Assembly (NCBI GenBank): GCA_902728285.1
Contig: CACVBU010000402.1
Coordinates: forward strand, 727,930 to 791,929
Length of the DNA stretch: 64,000 bases
Reading direction: 5' to 3'
DNA from: Clytia hemisphaerica
Lineage: Eukaryota > Cnidaria > Hydrozoa > Leptothecata > Clytiidae
Positions 1-11,529 of the stretch are shown one piece after another. The notes beneath the pieces were generated by a model, which saw nothing but the letters and a program-made list of their open reading frames with translations, was not told the origin of the DNA and searched no databases. Position 1 is the first letter of the stretch; each line of letters opens with the position of its first letter. Position numbers and translations under genes: made by a program.

Positions 1-79
1 TTGCTTTTGAAAGAAAAACTTATTAATTTCCATTGCAAAATCATTCATTTGAGCTTGTGATTGAATTCACAATCTGAAG

Positions 80-294
80 TTAATCATGAATTTTGTGCCC
101 TTATGTATTACAATGAAGTGAATACAGTCGCTCTCATTTTGTCTTATGACCAGCCACCAGAACCGTTGGAAAACAAACGGATCCGACGAGACTCGAACTC
201 ACAACCATGCCATTCGCGGGTATTTTTTCTACTATCCAATGATTCTGGTGGCTGGTCATAAGACAACATGAGAGCGACTATATTCACTTCATTG
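80..294. mobile_element. Foldback element carrying a tRNA-like core
   Basis: Two near-identical inverted arms of about 52 bp (about 111-162 and 243-294) enclose an 80-bp loop. Read on the minus strand, the loop and inner arm hold a Pol III-type B box (GAGTTCGAGTCTC) preceded by A-box/anticodon-arm-like sequence, so the core looks tRNA-derived. A similar CAATCTGAAG sequence flanks both sides (about 70-80 and 295-305) and may be a target duplication. It is probably a nonautonomous SINE/foldback hybrid. The reading frame across it is noncoding. Confidence 0.55.
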
Positions 295-297
295 CAA

Positions 298-990
298 TCT
301 GAAGCTATCATTGCGGCTATTAAAATCTGAATTTAAAACTGATATCAAGAACGCAGATAGATTCTAAAAATATCGATAACAACGATGCAAAATATCTGGT
401 TCCCTTCCAACCTTACCGTCAAAATTGGACGATAGTGTAGAAATCAACATGGCTGAGATTTCGTCGAAATGATCAAACATTACTGTCAGTGAAGCTTTGT
501 TGGAGTGCGGCCTTTCTCAAGTGGGGTTTGTAAATTGGCTGTTCGAGGCTATTTCTTTCCAACAGTGAAATTCCATTTCTTTGATCCGTTATCGGTTAAC
601 CTGAGATCAGATTGTGGTTGTTTTCTGCCCACCACGCTGAAGCTCTAAAGGGATGGGTGAAAACATACAATCTGACGAATATGTAATCTCGAAATCGTAA
701 GGACTGCGTTCGTCTAAAAGGACTGGAGATGACAACAAAGTTGCGTGATTGTGTTTATGAATAGGGCGCCGTATCAGTTTTTGACTTTCTGGCGCACAAC
801 AAGATTCTTGTTGTAAAATTTTCCGCGGGAGGACTATTTTCCTCAGATGTATAATTTTCAAGTGCCTTCAGAGGTTTACCGTGCACGTAAGACAATTATG
901 AACAGCTGTTATCAGGTTATTATCGGTTGACTGAAAAAGTTTCTTGATAACTATTTGTTCAAATTTTAAAAATTATACTTATTCTTAAAA
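298..990. other. Intergenic, nothing recognised
   Basis: Apart from short noncoding frames I see no gene, RNA or clear repeat here. Confidence 0.5.
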
Positions 991-1294
991 CACCCCCTTC
1001 TCACGGACCCGGTAGGATTTTTTTTCAATGGGGGTTAAAAATAACGGAATGCAACTCGATGGGGGTTGATATTTTCACATTTTTGATGGCTGGGGATTTG
1101 AGTTCTTTTGTTTTCAAGTCAGAAAATTCAGTGGGGATGGAAAAATGAAAAATAGCATAGTATTTTGCAGTGAGGATTGGGTTATATTATTATTTTCAGT
1201 GGGGACAAAAACTGGAGGGAAATTTTCCACCGGTGATGATATTTTGGACAGTTTTTCCAGTGAGGAGGGGTCCCAGTGGGTCTATGAAGGGGTG
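991..1294. mobile_element. hAT-like MITE family 1 (subfamily A), copy 1
   Basis: It begins CACCCCCTTCTCACGGAC and ends with the degraded complement (GTCTATGAAGGGGTG). The interior has the GTGGGGAT-type blocks shared by all copies in the window. Flanking 8-mers TCTTAAAA and TTTAAAAA match at 6 of 8 positions, as expected for an old 8-bp target duplication. It ends 48 bp before the GPCR start codon, so it may lie in or near that gene's 5' end. Confidence 0.7.
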
Positions 1295-1342
1295 TTTAAA
1301 AAGAGTAAATTTTGTTCTTTTTCATATTTTAGACCAATAAAA

Positions 1343-2263
1343 ATGAGCAAGGTAAATACTTTAACCACAGATGTTGAAATGTCGCGGCACTATTATACTT
1401 CAGAAGCAGGTAGCATTGTGCTTATTCTGATATCCTGTTTATGTTTGGCAATGAATATCTTTGAAATCATCTACATCAAACGGAAGAAGAAGAAGAACAG
1501 TTACGAAACACTACTTCTCAGTTTATCGATTTCAGATGCATTATTCGGGTTTGCCAATATTGCTTTGCCACTCTTAAATATGACCCATCAGTTGTTATAC
1601 ACCTACATCGTTAGATATGCTTACCTCCTGTCTCTGCTCTTATCAACTGTCCATTTGACAGCTCTGGCAATGGATAGATACGTTGCTATATCATTCCCTT
1701 TGAAACATCGTGTTTACTGGAAGATAAAACATGCCAAATTCTTCCTTTTCATCTTATGGTTGTTATCCACTTTGACCACATATTTGATATACCCGTACCA
1801 AAAAGCCTACGATTCTAACGATCAGATTCTTTGGAGTCGCATGAAGAAGACAGTCTCATCAACCTTAACCACCGCTGAAATCCTCCTTGCAGTCTTATAC
1901 ACACTGGTGTACATGCAAATCATCAAACAGAATCGCAGAATGTCACAAATCAGCAACAGTAACCAACATGGTTCTGTAAATCGCCAGAAAAATGCTCAAA
2001 GCAGCTTCATACTGTGTCTGTTAACAGCTCTAGCTTTCATTTTTTGTACTTTGAGTTTTAACATACAAATGAAGCAAAAGACGAGACCTTGGCCAAACAT
2101 CTATGCTACCGCATTACTTGTTATTAATTCTGGATTGAACTCCTTCATTTACTACTTTTACGGCAGGATTACTCGATGGAAGAACAAACGTCGAAAAAGA
2201 AAGATTAGATCTTCTTCTTCTTCGCAAAACGGACAGTATCCCTTACGATCCATCAAACGTTGA
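1343..2263 (+). CDS. Rhodopsin-class (class A) G protein-coupled receptor, atypical
   Basis: A single-exon frame encodes 306 residues with seven hydrophobic segments (about 23-46, 56-78, 88-110, 131-150, 175-197, 220-242, 255-277). The TM2 signature LSLSISDALFG, a DRY box in TALAMDRYVAI followed by PLKHR, and a TM7 motif NSGLNSFIYYF place it in class A. It is unusual: the NPxxY proline is serine, TM6 lacks the CWxP signature, and the TM3/ECL2 disulfide cysteines are missing. Loops and the N terminus are short, and the tail is basic and serine-rich. The frame is open further upstream (from 1145), but that part lies in a MITE. I therefore start at the ATG at 1343, just after a 3' splice-like TTTTTCATATTTTAG (about 1318-1332), which hints at a 5' UTR intron. 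The ligand is unknown, and lineage-specific expansions of such receptors are common in invertebrates. The single intact exon favours a functional gene. Confidence 0.85.
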   Translation: MSKVNTLTTDVEMSRHYYTSEAGSIVLILISCLCLAMNIFEIIYIKRKKKKNSYETLLLSLSISDALFGFANIALPLLNMTHQLLYTYIVRYAYLLSLLLSTVHLTALAMDRYVAISFPLKHRVYWKIKHAKFFLFILWLLSTLTTYLIYPYQKAYDSNDQILWSRMKKTVSSTLTTAEILLAVLYTLVYMQIIKQNRRMSQISNSNQHGSVNRQKNAQSSFILCLLTALAFIFCTLSFNIQMKQKTRPWPNIYATALLVINSGLNSFIYYFYGRITRWKNKRRKRKIRSSSSSQNGQYPLRSIKR

Positions 2264-2885
2264 CGATTGGGCCATTCCATTAAATTTCCATACTGGGGAA
2301 ATGTTCGTCCAACCCCCCCTCCTTGTATGGACATAAAATGGAATGGCTAATTAGATTTGGCGTAACATTTGACGTAAATAATTTCTTTGCGTTTTTATGA
2401 AATACATTATCGACCCTTTAAACACCTCGACGTTTATATTTCGCCAGAATCGGATCATCAATAATGGCCAGCGTTAATTTGGCCGACGTAAAATGGGCTA
2501 AAATGTTGTATTTTTAACTTATAAGTGGCGTTATTTTAAAAAGCATTTTGCCAGCCAAGTTAAGTGTTCGCAGAATTCAGTTAATCTGTTTTCAAGTTAA
2601 TATCTAGGAGTTTATAAAAAGGAACAAATAATTTTTACAAATTCAAATTTGGTAGATTCGTTGATTCTAAAAAATATTGCACATAGCGCACATGGCGTTC
2701 TAAATCTACAGGCCTAGCAAGCGTGCAGCGACCTATCGATTTTGTGGGGTCACATCTTGATTTTCACTTTTGAAACTTTTTTCGAAACTGCAATGACTTC
2801 AAAATTTCAAGGATCTCGCAAGTTAAATTGTGACGTCATCCATCCAAGATGGCGAATTATTTTGCTTCAAATAGGGTAGGAAAAG
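2264..2885. other. 3' flank of the GPCR gene
   Basis: AT-rich sequence with no second gene. No clean AATAAA signal is obvious close to the stop codon. Confidence 0.4.
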
Positions 2886-3005
2886 CTCTATCTAGTGTTT
2901 TATACTAGTCATAGCTTTCACTAAATGCCCCCACATAAAGATCATGTCATGCACTTATAAAGCTTTAATGCTTTAAAGATTAAACATTAAAAAATAATCA
3001 GGAAT

Positions 3006-3093
3006 AATTGATTGATTTAATTATTGATTGATTGATTGGTTGATTGATTGATTGATTGATTGATTAATTGATTGATTGATTTATTGATTGATT
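3006..3093. repeat. (TTGA)n microsatellite
   Basis: Imperfect TTGA repeats interrupted by TTAA and TTTA. It is copied at 3721-3808 by the 715-bp duplication. Confidence 0.95.
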
Positions 3094-3720
3094 GAGGCGT
3101 TTGCTTGAAAAAAAAATCATATTCCATTATAAAAAAATACATACTTGAAGAATTCATGCAGCTTGATAACTTAATAAAATTTAAGGAAAAGCTGCAAAAG
3201 CCTCTCAAAAATATATTTAAAAAGTCATGGTATCATTATCTTACTGATTTTCACATCTCCTGTTTGTTTGTTTTTTCTCCTAGTTTCTTTCTTATAACGA
3301 TATATGTCATGATTATTATTCACTAAATAGACCTTTTCTAATAATGTCGCAGACATCTTAGATTGTAGGCAAAATATATGGACATACGCAGTGAATAAAT
3401 CCACAAGGTAACCAATCAGAAATAGCTTGTTTTTTTTTTCATTGGCTGCTATATTTCAACATTTCTCTATTGCTACTTTGCCTAATAAACAATAGTCAAG
3501 AGGATACTGCGTATAAAATTTATCGAAAAGTTCTGCGCCATCTTAAGTTGGGTGAAATAGAAACTCACTTATCCTAGTTAAGGCCCGGGCTACACTAGCG
3601 CTCTATCTAGTGTTTTATACTAGTCATAGCTTTCACTAAATGCCCCCACATAAAGATCATGTCATGCACTTATAAAGCTTTAATGCTTTAAAGATTAAAC
3701 ATTAAAAAATAATCAGGAAT

Positions 3721-3808
3721 AATTGATTGATTTAATTATTGATTGATTGATTGGTTGATTGATTGATTGATTGATTGATTAATTGATTGATTGATTTATT
3801 GATTGATT
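3721..3808. repeat. (TTGA)n microsatellite, duplicated copy
   Basis: Second copy of the TTGA tract, in the second 715-bp unit. Confidence 0.95.
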
Positions 3809-4315
3809 GAGGCGTTTGCTTGAAAAAAAAATCATATTCCATTATAAAAAAATACATACTTGAAGAATTCATGCAGCTTGATAACTTAATAAAATTTAAG
3901 GAAAAGCTGCAAAAGCCTCTCAAAAATATATTTAAAAAGTCATGGTATCATTATCTTACTGATTTTCACATCTCCTGTTTGTTTGTTTTTTCTCCTAGTT
4001 TCTTTCTTATAACGATATATGTCATGATTATTATTCACTAAATAGACCTTTTCTAATAATGTCGCAGACATCTTAGATTGTAGGCAAAATATATGGACAT
4101 ACGCAGTGAATAAATCCACAAGGTAACCAATCAGAAATAGCTTGTTTTTTTTTTTCATTGGCTGCTATATTTCAACATTTCTCTATTGCTACTTTGCCTA
4201 ATAAACAATAGTCAAGAGGATACTGCGTATAAAATTTATCAAAAAGTTCTGCGCCATCTTAAGTTGGGTGAAATAGAAACTCACTTATCCTAGTTAAGGC
4301 CCGGGCTACACTAGC

Positions 4316-5778
4316 GTACGCTGTGATTGCACTTCTCAAGCAAAATCTTCTATGTTGTTGGTCAAAAGAAAAGTAAAGGAATGCCATTGTGGTTCATTCA
4401 GACGTACAATCGAGAAAAGTTAAAATGCGCCTAAATTTCTTTTCAAGTACATAGTCCTTTTTCATGATGCAATCTTTTCTCCAAGCTGATCGCAGCGCAG
4501 ACAATGAAGAGACGTGCCTTCAGGAAGCTAGAATTTTTGAGTTTATAGCTAGCGATATACTTTCCCTTTATGGTGTTTCTGTATGACTGTCTGTGTACCT
4601 AGTCTAACCACCGTTAAATGCCTTCGGGAAGGTCTCTCCTAACTTAGAAAGCCAGAATTTGGAGCTATTTCACCAAACCACTGGAGCGTAAGTTATTTAG
4701 GCTATCACAACTGCATGAAAAAGTTTAACGTGTGCATGTAAAGTTTAACGAGTAAACAAACTTTTTTCAGGTTTTTGAAAAAGTTTTACCACACTGAAAA
4801 GACGTAAAAACACTCTAAGTGAGGTAAATTATTTTGAAGACCAAAAGAAAAAGTCAACCACGTTTGGATTCAACTTTACATTATGCGTACATTCATCTTT
4901 TTTGTACTTTGCCGGTTGTTTTACTAAGTTAAGAAGGACTTTCTCGAGTTACGACCATATGATAGTATTTAAAGCTCAAGAGGCCCCATAAACAATAAAG
5001 GTTATCAATAAAATGACAGACAAAAATAAATTAGAGTTTGAACAAAAATATCAAATGTACATTTGAAAACTTAAGCAAATTTCTTTAAAGATTCTGGAAA
5101 AAGAATTGAAATCATTGCTGAAGTGAACCAGAGGAATGAATCTTTACATTCCTCTGAGTGAACTTCTGACTAAATTACAGTAGTTAGTATTCAGTTTCAA
5201 AGACAAGAAACAAAATTTGACATGCAAAACACTTTTTCTAGTCAATGAATCAGCTCATCCTCATCATCATCATAACCAGTCTGCCATTTTGTTTGTTTTG
5301 ATTTGCACAAGTAATATTGTAGTTCGTGTTATATCATACACTGTTTTGATTTGCATTTAAAACACTCGCTTCAGCTTTTCAAAGCTAAATCAAAACTAAA
5401 ATTGTAATATGTAATAATGATAATACCATATAACGTAATATAAAAATATGTATACTACCGTCTCGGAAAAAAACCGAACATTTACGGAAGAGACTAACTA
5501 CGGGGATGCTTGGGCGACAAAACAAACAACAAAAGCAACAAAATTTCGAGATTCCAGTCCAATATCTATGCGTGAAACTATGAGTGCCTCCTCGTCGCTA
5601 CGCTCCTGCGGGGGCAATAAGATATCTATGATTGAAAGTGATATGTTCATTATTTTAGAGGTCACGAAATATTTGAACTGGACCACCCCTTTGCGGTTGT
5701 ATCTTTGTTTTTTATATACCACATAAGTACTGTTGAAATTAATCCTTTTCAAAAGGCACTTCATAAAAATACTGCTTA
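4316..5778. other. Intergenic, nothing recognised
   Basis: AT-rich sequence. Frames here (for example 5448-5726) have no domain-like content and overlap frames on the other strand. Confidence 0.4.
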
Positions 5779-5875
5779 CCAAGCTGGCACGCAACGTTGT
5801 TTTAACGTTAGTCTAATGTTCACAACGTCCATATAACGTTAAATGAACGTTGTAACAACGTTATGTGCCAGATGG
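5779..5875. mobile_element. AACGTTG foldback element, copy 1
   Basis: A diverged palindrome starting near AAGCTGGCACGCAACGTTG and ending CAACGTTATGTGCCAG, built from repeated AACGTTG/CAACGTT units. It belongs to the family seen at 10017, 10182, 11530, 24584 and 59803. Confidence 0.7.
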
Positions 5876-6529
5876 ATAGAGGTGACATATTGCTTTGCTG
5901 GTTCTTTAGGAAGCATGTGATTTGAAAGGCACCTGAGGAGAAGTAGATTTGGATGCCAAAAAAATACAAAGCCAACTTTATTTGAATTCCAAGTGGGGAA
6001 ATAAATTTACATTGAAAAAACGAGGAAAATAATTCAGCCCGTCGAGTAAATATTATCTCTACCGTTGAGAAATGACTGAGAAAAAAATTGCCCCCCAAAA
6101 TCTTTTTTGAGATGAAAAAGGAAAAAGATTTCAAATGTTAATGGTCTTTTGATAAAAGCTTTAATTTCCCTGAGTTAAAAAATGCAATTGGGTACTGAGA
6201 CAGGGGTCTTATGATAACTCACGCATACTGACTACTATTCTTAGAACCTCAGCTTTCCGGAGTCGCAGATTCAACCCAGAATCAGACCTCTTTGGTTGAC
6301 CTTGTCAGTGTTTTTTTAGATTTGTTGATTTTGGTACAGTCAGGAATCTCCAGTAAGGTGGTTCCTAACCCAGCTTTATTCTCTAGGATCAAACTAAGTT
6401 AATGATACACACTGGTATTCTAGTGAACCACGAGCCAATTATAAATCCCCTTAAACTCCTTAAAGGACCCAAGCAATGAATTTATTGTAGAAGCTTGAAG
6501 TGATAAAAATGTTTCCCCAATTAGCATTG

Positions 6530-6770
6530 GGCTTTTCCAGAAAAAAATCGTGCACCCCCTGTTGAGGAGGTCCATTTCCATTCCAAGGGGGTAAGGTTTG
6601 AAATACAGTGGAATTCCATAAGGGTAGACGAAAATCTGTCAAAAATAAGCGGAATTCCAAAGGGGATGATGATTGAAAATTTGTAAAGAGGGGTATGATC
6701 CTAAAATTGTCTGGAAATCCAAGGGGGTAGGTCACAAAAGGTTGGTGCACGGTTTTTTTCTGGAAAAGCC
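6530..6770. mobile_element. GGCTTTTCCAG-ended MITE, copy 1
   Basis: Terminal inverted repeats GGCTTTTCCAGAAAAAAA and its complement extend to the shared GTGCACC. It is flanked on both sides by CATTG (6525-6529 and 6771-6775), a 5-bp target duplication. The interior has GGAATTCC and CCAAGGGG blocks. A second copy is at 60300. Confidence 0.8.
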
Positions 6771-6775
6771 CATTG

Positions 6776-7499
6776 ACCTATGAAACTTTACTAGGTATTT
6801 TTGATTTTACAGTGAATTTTACTGGTCCATCATGACTATCACATGACTATTCAAGAGCACTCAATGTCTATTTAGAACGGTTATCATAATATTATGAAAT
6901 TTTATACATTGTAATGTGGTTTTCATTCAAAAAATTCATTTCGAACTACATGTTTGACTTGGAATGAAAAAATGATTCATACTTATGTATACACTTATGT
7001 CAAAATTACTTTGACTTTGATCTCCAGATATCTCTCATTGCAAGTTTTTTGAAGAACAAATGATGACCAAAATATTAAGAATAAGTTAAGAACATTTTAA
7101 GGCTTTGCCGGATCTAGAGCACTCGGTTTCTAAGGAAAATGGACAAAAATACTCACAAAATGGTGAAAGTCATTTTAAGGCTTAAAATTAAAAAAAATAA
7201 GAACATCCGAAAGCTTCAAAAATATTTAATGCTCTCATCAAAAATATGTATTTGATAGCTTGCCAAGAAGGAAAAAATGGTGAGGGATAAATGCTGTAAA
7301 TACAATTTTTTATTCTTTTGGAAAACATCTGTATGTCATTTTTGGATTTTAAAGGATTTTAAATTCTGCTGAATCGATCAATTAAGTCGAGGACCTCTTT
7401 AAAAAGTCGATAAGTTGTTCTATTTTCTCGGTATTTTTGTTCAAAAAATGTTTTTTTTCGCTTAGATTTCATTTTTGACACACAGCAGCTGTCCAAGGC
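6776..7499. other. Intergenic, nothing recognised
   Basis: AT-rich sequence without a supported gene or clear repeat boundaries. Confidence 0.4.
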
Positions 7500-7863
7500 C
7501 GTTATTTTAAGGGAAATGAAAAAAGCCCCATGTGAAAGATCCGGTGGGAACCTCCACCTCAATGGAACATTTGGAAAAACTGTTATGTCCAGGAAAAACA
7601 CCCTACAATTTCGGTTCCACTGGAAAATTGACTTTGATTTTACCATAATTTGAAATTCAGTGGAAATTGAGCTTCACAACCATCCCAGGTTTTGGAGTGC
7701 AATTTTTGTACTATTGAATTTCAATTTGAAATGAAATCAAAGTTAATTTCCCAGTGGGCTTGAAATTGTAGGGTATTTTTCCTACCAGAGACGTAATTCT
7801 AACCACGTTTTCCAGTGGGGCTGGGGCTGGGACTGGGGCCTCAACGGGTCTGCGAAACAGTGG
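7500..7863. mobile_element. hAT-like MITE family 1 (subfamily B), degraded inverted pair
   Basis: The right half (about 7655-7863) matches subfamily B (TTTGGAGTGCAATTTTT, then AAATCAAAGT, then CCAGTGGGGCTGGGG, then GGGTCTG). The left half (about 7500-7640) carries parts of the same sequence in the opposite orientation. The 5' terminal repeat is not recognisable, and I see no target duplication. Confidence 0.55.
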
Positions 7864-9544
7864 TTCTTCATACAAATTACTTAAGTCTCGTTCAATGCCT
7901 CAGGATAACACCATTAAATTTGGGATCTGATTCTTTTGACTTTTAACCCATGCCATGAAATTGAAAGTGGGGCGGCCAATGAATATAGAGTCTAAGGAGG
8001 TGCAACCAAAATTTTTTACTTTGCAAAAAGGTGGGGGGGGGGTGGCTGTTTAACACACTAGAAAGAAATAAAAGCTTCGATTTTCCGGAATCTTTTACGC
8101 AACAACAAGATATTGTGTACTGCAGGTAGAATTGATTGTTCTAGTGAATCTACTTTCAGATTTCATGGTTCTGGTGAACTGTTGGAAGTCATGATTTTTG
8201 CAAACTTGCTGATAGAAGTAGTTCTGGTCAATTTGCCAGTCAAAACATATGATTCTCTTTAAAATGTAAAAGGGAGATGGTTAATATATAGCAGTTGGTT
8301 TCTTATTAATCGGTGATCCTGCCTAATCTATAAAAGGACCAAAATTGCCATACTTTTCGATCTGCAGCATCCACCCACTGGTGGATCAACACTTCTGGAG
8401 TTTCATTATTTGAATTTGAAAACACCGACTCCATTTTCTATACGTGTACCACTCAATTTCTAAGTTTCATCAAATTTCGATTCGATGTAAAAAACAGACT
8501 TTCCCGACGATCAGTCAAAAGTCTTTTTAATTATTGCCGCAGCTATTTTTGCTTAAATTATTCAATAAGAGATTGAAATAGTTCAAACCTATTCTTAATA
8601 ATTGGTATATTTGTCATATTAAGCATCAAATAAAAGGTACAAAAATGTCAATCAAGTGAAATACAAGGAGGACCACCCTACAAAGTTGTGCAAAGTTCGG
8701 CATAATTTGATCTCATTTTGACGTCATTATTTGTAGAATCCCCCAATATTTGATTTGTCAAGATCAGAGCGAAATGAGATACTGCATCTGAAATATTTTG
8801 GGTGCGGTAAGCTAAAAATGTGCCCACATTTCTTTGAAAAAGTTTTCAAAATAAAATCATGTTATCTCTTGTTAGAACTCGAAGTTATTAAATTTTTTTC
8901 GTTTTATTTGGAAAAAAAATTATTAGTTAGTAGTCGACTGCTTGGAAAATCTCACCATGCAAATTTTAGGTTAGCTATCTAATTCCCTTGAACTTGAGAA
9001 AATAAAAGATTTTTAAAAATCCTGTCGAATGTTGAGCTACTAAGCTAAGAACGACACTGTAATTGTAAACTCAATGTCGATGTTGCAAATTTTTTCCTCA
9101 AATCAGAATCCATTGTCAGGGTTAGGGTGATCAGTAAAAAATATCAGTCAATGCGTGGGTCAATTGTGACGTCGCTTTCAGAACCTAACATATTTAATGT
9201 ATCTTTTAGAGGTTTTGAGAACTTTGTTCGAAACTCAAAAGTCGACTTTGAAATTAAAGAATGCCATGGTATCAGTTTTCTTCCTTGTTTTCCTTTCACA
9301 TGTGTTCCTTGCAATTTTTGATGAGACTTTGACCTGATGTCTTTCAGAGGTTCAGTAGGGTGTCAAATTTTTATTATTTTACTTTATTGGGCTATGTGCA
9401 TAGCATCATACAGAATTTTAATAAAGAATTTCATTTAATAAAAGCAACAACTATTTTTATATCGATTTTCATGGTTGAAGTTTTGGTTTTATTTTAACAC
9501 AAGAAGGATTTACACGAACTAAGCAAGTAAACAAGAAGCAGCCC
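7864..9544. other. Intergenic, nothing recognised
   Basis: AT-rich sequence with a G run near 8030. No credible coding frame or structured RNA is seen. Confidence 0.4.
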
Positions 9545-9779
9545 GTGGGGGGAGTATTTAAGACAGAAATAGGTACTGGGTATGTGCAGACGCTAAGGGT
9601 CAGTTTTTTAACCTTACAAAGTCTCTCTAAGGGTTGCAAAAGTCAGAAAAACTTTAATTAGTCTCTCTAAGGGTAATTTTTCAAAAATCAATGAAAATTC
9701 TATCTCTAAGGGTCACCTTTTCAGCAAAAATCAGTCTCTCTAAGGGTTGGTTTTTGGAGATCCCATCCGCACATACCCC
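9545..9779. mobile_element. Repeat element with AGTCTCTCTAAGGGT units, copy 1
   Basis: Four spaced copies of (AG)TCTCTCTAAGGGT or close variants occur between 9590 and 9750, bounded by a G-rich start and an end reading CCGCACATACCCC. The copy at 43207-43503 is on the opposite strand with the same order of blocks, including ATGTGCGGACGGGA. It is a mobile element with an internal minisatellite. Confidence 0.65.
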
Positions 9780-10016
9780 TTGTCTTTCCCTTTCCCTTCT
9801 CTCTGCTGAAATAAAAATTTCAAAAACCCAAAGGTGATAGAAGATTTTAAACGCCAATGAGGATAATTTTGAAGCGAGTAATTTTTTCCATTCAATTTAC
9901 AATGGAGTTAAAATTTCAGGGTATCTTTTCCTGTTTTTTCCTACCGGAGATGATTTTCAGTCAATTTTTCGCAGAGAGAATATGCGACAGTGTGACTACT
10001 TAACTCTATATACCGA

Positions 10017-10086
10017 CCCAGCTGGCACATAACGTTGTTTCAACGGCATGTTTATAGCGTTAGATGGACGTTGAAACAACGCTGGG
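10017..10086. mobile_element. AACGTTG foldback element, short copy 2
   Basis: Starts CCCAGCTGGCACATAACGTTG and ends CAACGCTGGG. It is an internally deleted palindrome of the AACGTTG family. Confidence 0.65.
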
Positions 10087-10181
10087 AAAAGTTACTTTCT
10101 TTGTCTGCAACATCCCTATTTCAATGAAGCGTTGAGAATCTTTTGTTAGTTTTAGAGATGGCATAACGAGCTGAAAAAGTA

Positions 10182-10279
10182 CCCAGCTAGCACACAACGT
10201 TGTTTCAACGTTCATTTAACGTTATATGGACGTTGTGAACGTTAGATGAACGTTGAAACAACGTTGTGTGCTAGCTGGG
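10182..10279. mobile_element. AACGTTG foldback element, near-perfect hairpin copy 3
   Basis: A 98-bp near-perfect palindrome from CCCAGCTAGCACACAACGTT to its complement. An RNA copy on either strand would fold into one long hairpin with a very small loop. Confidence 0.8.
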
Positions 10280-10866
10280 GAAGGTCTTTTTTGGTTAACA
10301 CATCAATAAAGACTTTGTGGGGATTAAAATTTAACCAAAAAGTTTCAGTGTTTCCCCAGCAGTGGCAGTTCGATGCATTTTTCCATCGGAGATGGATTTT
10401 CTTTCCCAGGGAATGGTTTTTTGGCCCATTTTTGCCAAAATTGTGTCACACCTTTAACACTTAATAGCAAGGGATTTTTCTGATTTTTGCCACGGAATTA
10501 TTGCGAAGCGTGGAAACTAAGGTCATCTCTTCGATGCGATTCTTTATTCCTGATTTCTTCTCGACACTTTTGGGTGCTTTATATATGCTACATTAAAAAC
10601 TTTCAAGTAGCTAATATGCTCAGCTATAAAAGATTTAACTTTGCTTTTGTCTAATCAGAGGTGTTTTGGAGTTTTGGATTACGTTATCTACCCACACGGT
10701 AAATCCACGTAAATTAACTTTTTTTAAACAACTAAGAAAAACTAACTTTTATTTAGGATTCGAATGAAAAGTGTCATGTAAATGTGTTTTGAAATAACTT
10801 TTAGCGATTTTGACAGCCTACCTGGATTTTATTGATAATTTGTTGTTTTGTTACTCTTTAATTATG

Positions 10867-11070
10867 TATACACCTTTTCGACCATAGCCGCTCATTGCCG
10901 CGTGGGCATTTTTTTGTCCGCTTTATCCCACTAAAACCGTCCCAGTCCTTTTTTTGTACCCATAGACAATAGAAAAATGTTTAAAAAAAGGATTGGATCG
11001 AGTTTAGGGGGATAATTAAATAATTAAGTGCCCGCGCGGCAATTGGCCGCTACGGTCGAAAAGGTGTATT
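10867..11070. mobile_element. TACACCTTTTCGACC MITE, copy 1
   Basis: Ends are ATACACCTTTTCGACCATAG and CTACGGTCGAAAAGGTGTAT. The interior includes inverted CGTCCCAGTCC/GGATTGGATCGAG blocks. A second copy is at 33630-33828. Confidence 0.75.
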
Positions 11071-11529
11071 AAAAAGGTGCATTTGTTAAAACATGGAGAG
11101 CTATGGGTGAAGATTCCTCCTCCCGTACATCACGCAAGAACCGCACATATTGACCCATATTTTGACTTGTTTGTTTGTAGAGGTTTAAACGTCGAGTTTG
11201 CATTCCCAGCCGGCGGGTGGGGTGGCGGCGAGTGGGACAGGAAGCGGGCGCGCGGTTTGTAATTTGGAAAGGGCGTGACGAAGAGAATTTCAAAAGTTTC
11301 TATTCTATGGGTAGGCGATCTTACGAGGTATTCGAACAGGGGTGGGCGTTTTATTAAAATATATTTAACACTTAAAGAGAAGTCAATAAAGTAAAAGACA
11401 AAAGGATATATAGAATATCTCTCCTATGCTATATCTCAGAGCAGGTAAGGTCTCAGAAGGACTCAGAAATTTTCCTGGGATAAAAGCTGACAGTTGATGA
11501 GGTTATATTTATATATTTCAAATCCAGAT
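11071..11529. other. Intergenic, nothing recognised
   Basis: It holds a GC-rich patch (about 11200-11260) that is open on both strands but has no recognisable protein content. Confidence 0.35.

Larger units (their letters stand above)
2886..4315. repeat. Recent 715-bp tandem duplication
   Basis: Positions 2886-3600 are repeated almost exactly at 3601-4315. Differences I see are one extra T in the poly-T run and one G/A change (TTTATCGAAAAG versus TTTATCAAAAAG). Each unit carries a TTGA microsatellite. The copies are head to tail with no intervening bases, so this is either a very recent duplication or an assembly or haplotype artefact. No gene is contained. Confidence 0.95.

Noticed and set aside
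607..861. 84-residue minus-strand frame
   Set aside because: No domain, signal or splice context; low-complexity AT-rich neighbourhood.
1145..1342. N-terminal extension of the GPCR frame
   Set aside because: The first 66 codons are mostly MITE sequence with no receptor-like content; the ATG at 1343 is preferred.
3017..4158. Duplicated small frames on both strands
   Set aside because: They arise from the TTGA microsatellite and the 715-bp duplication; no coding signal.
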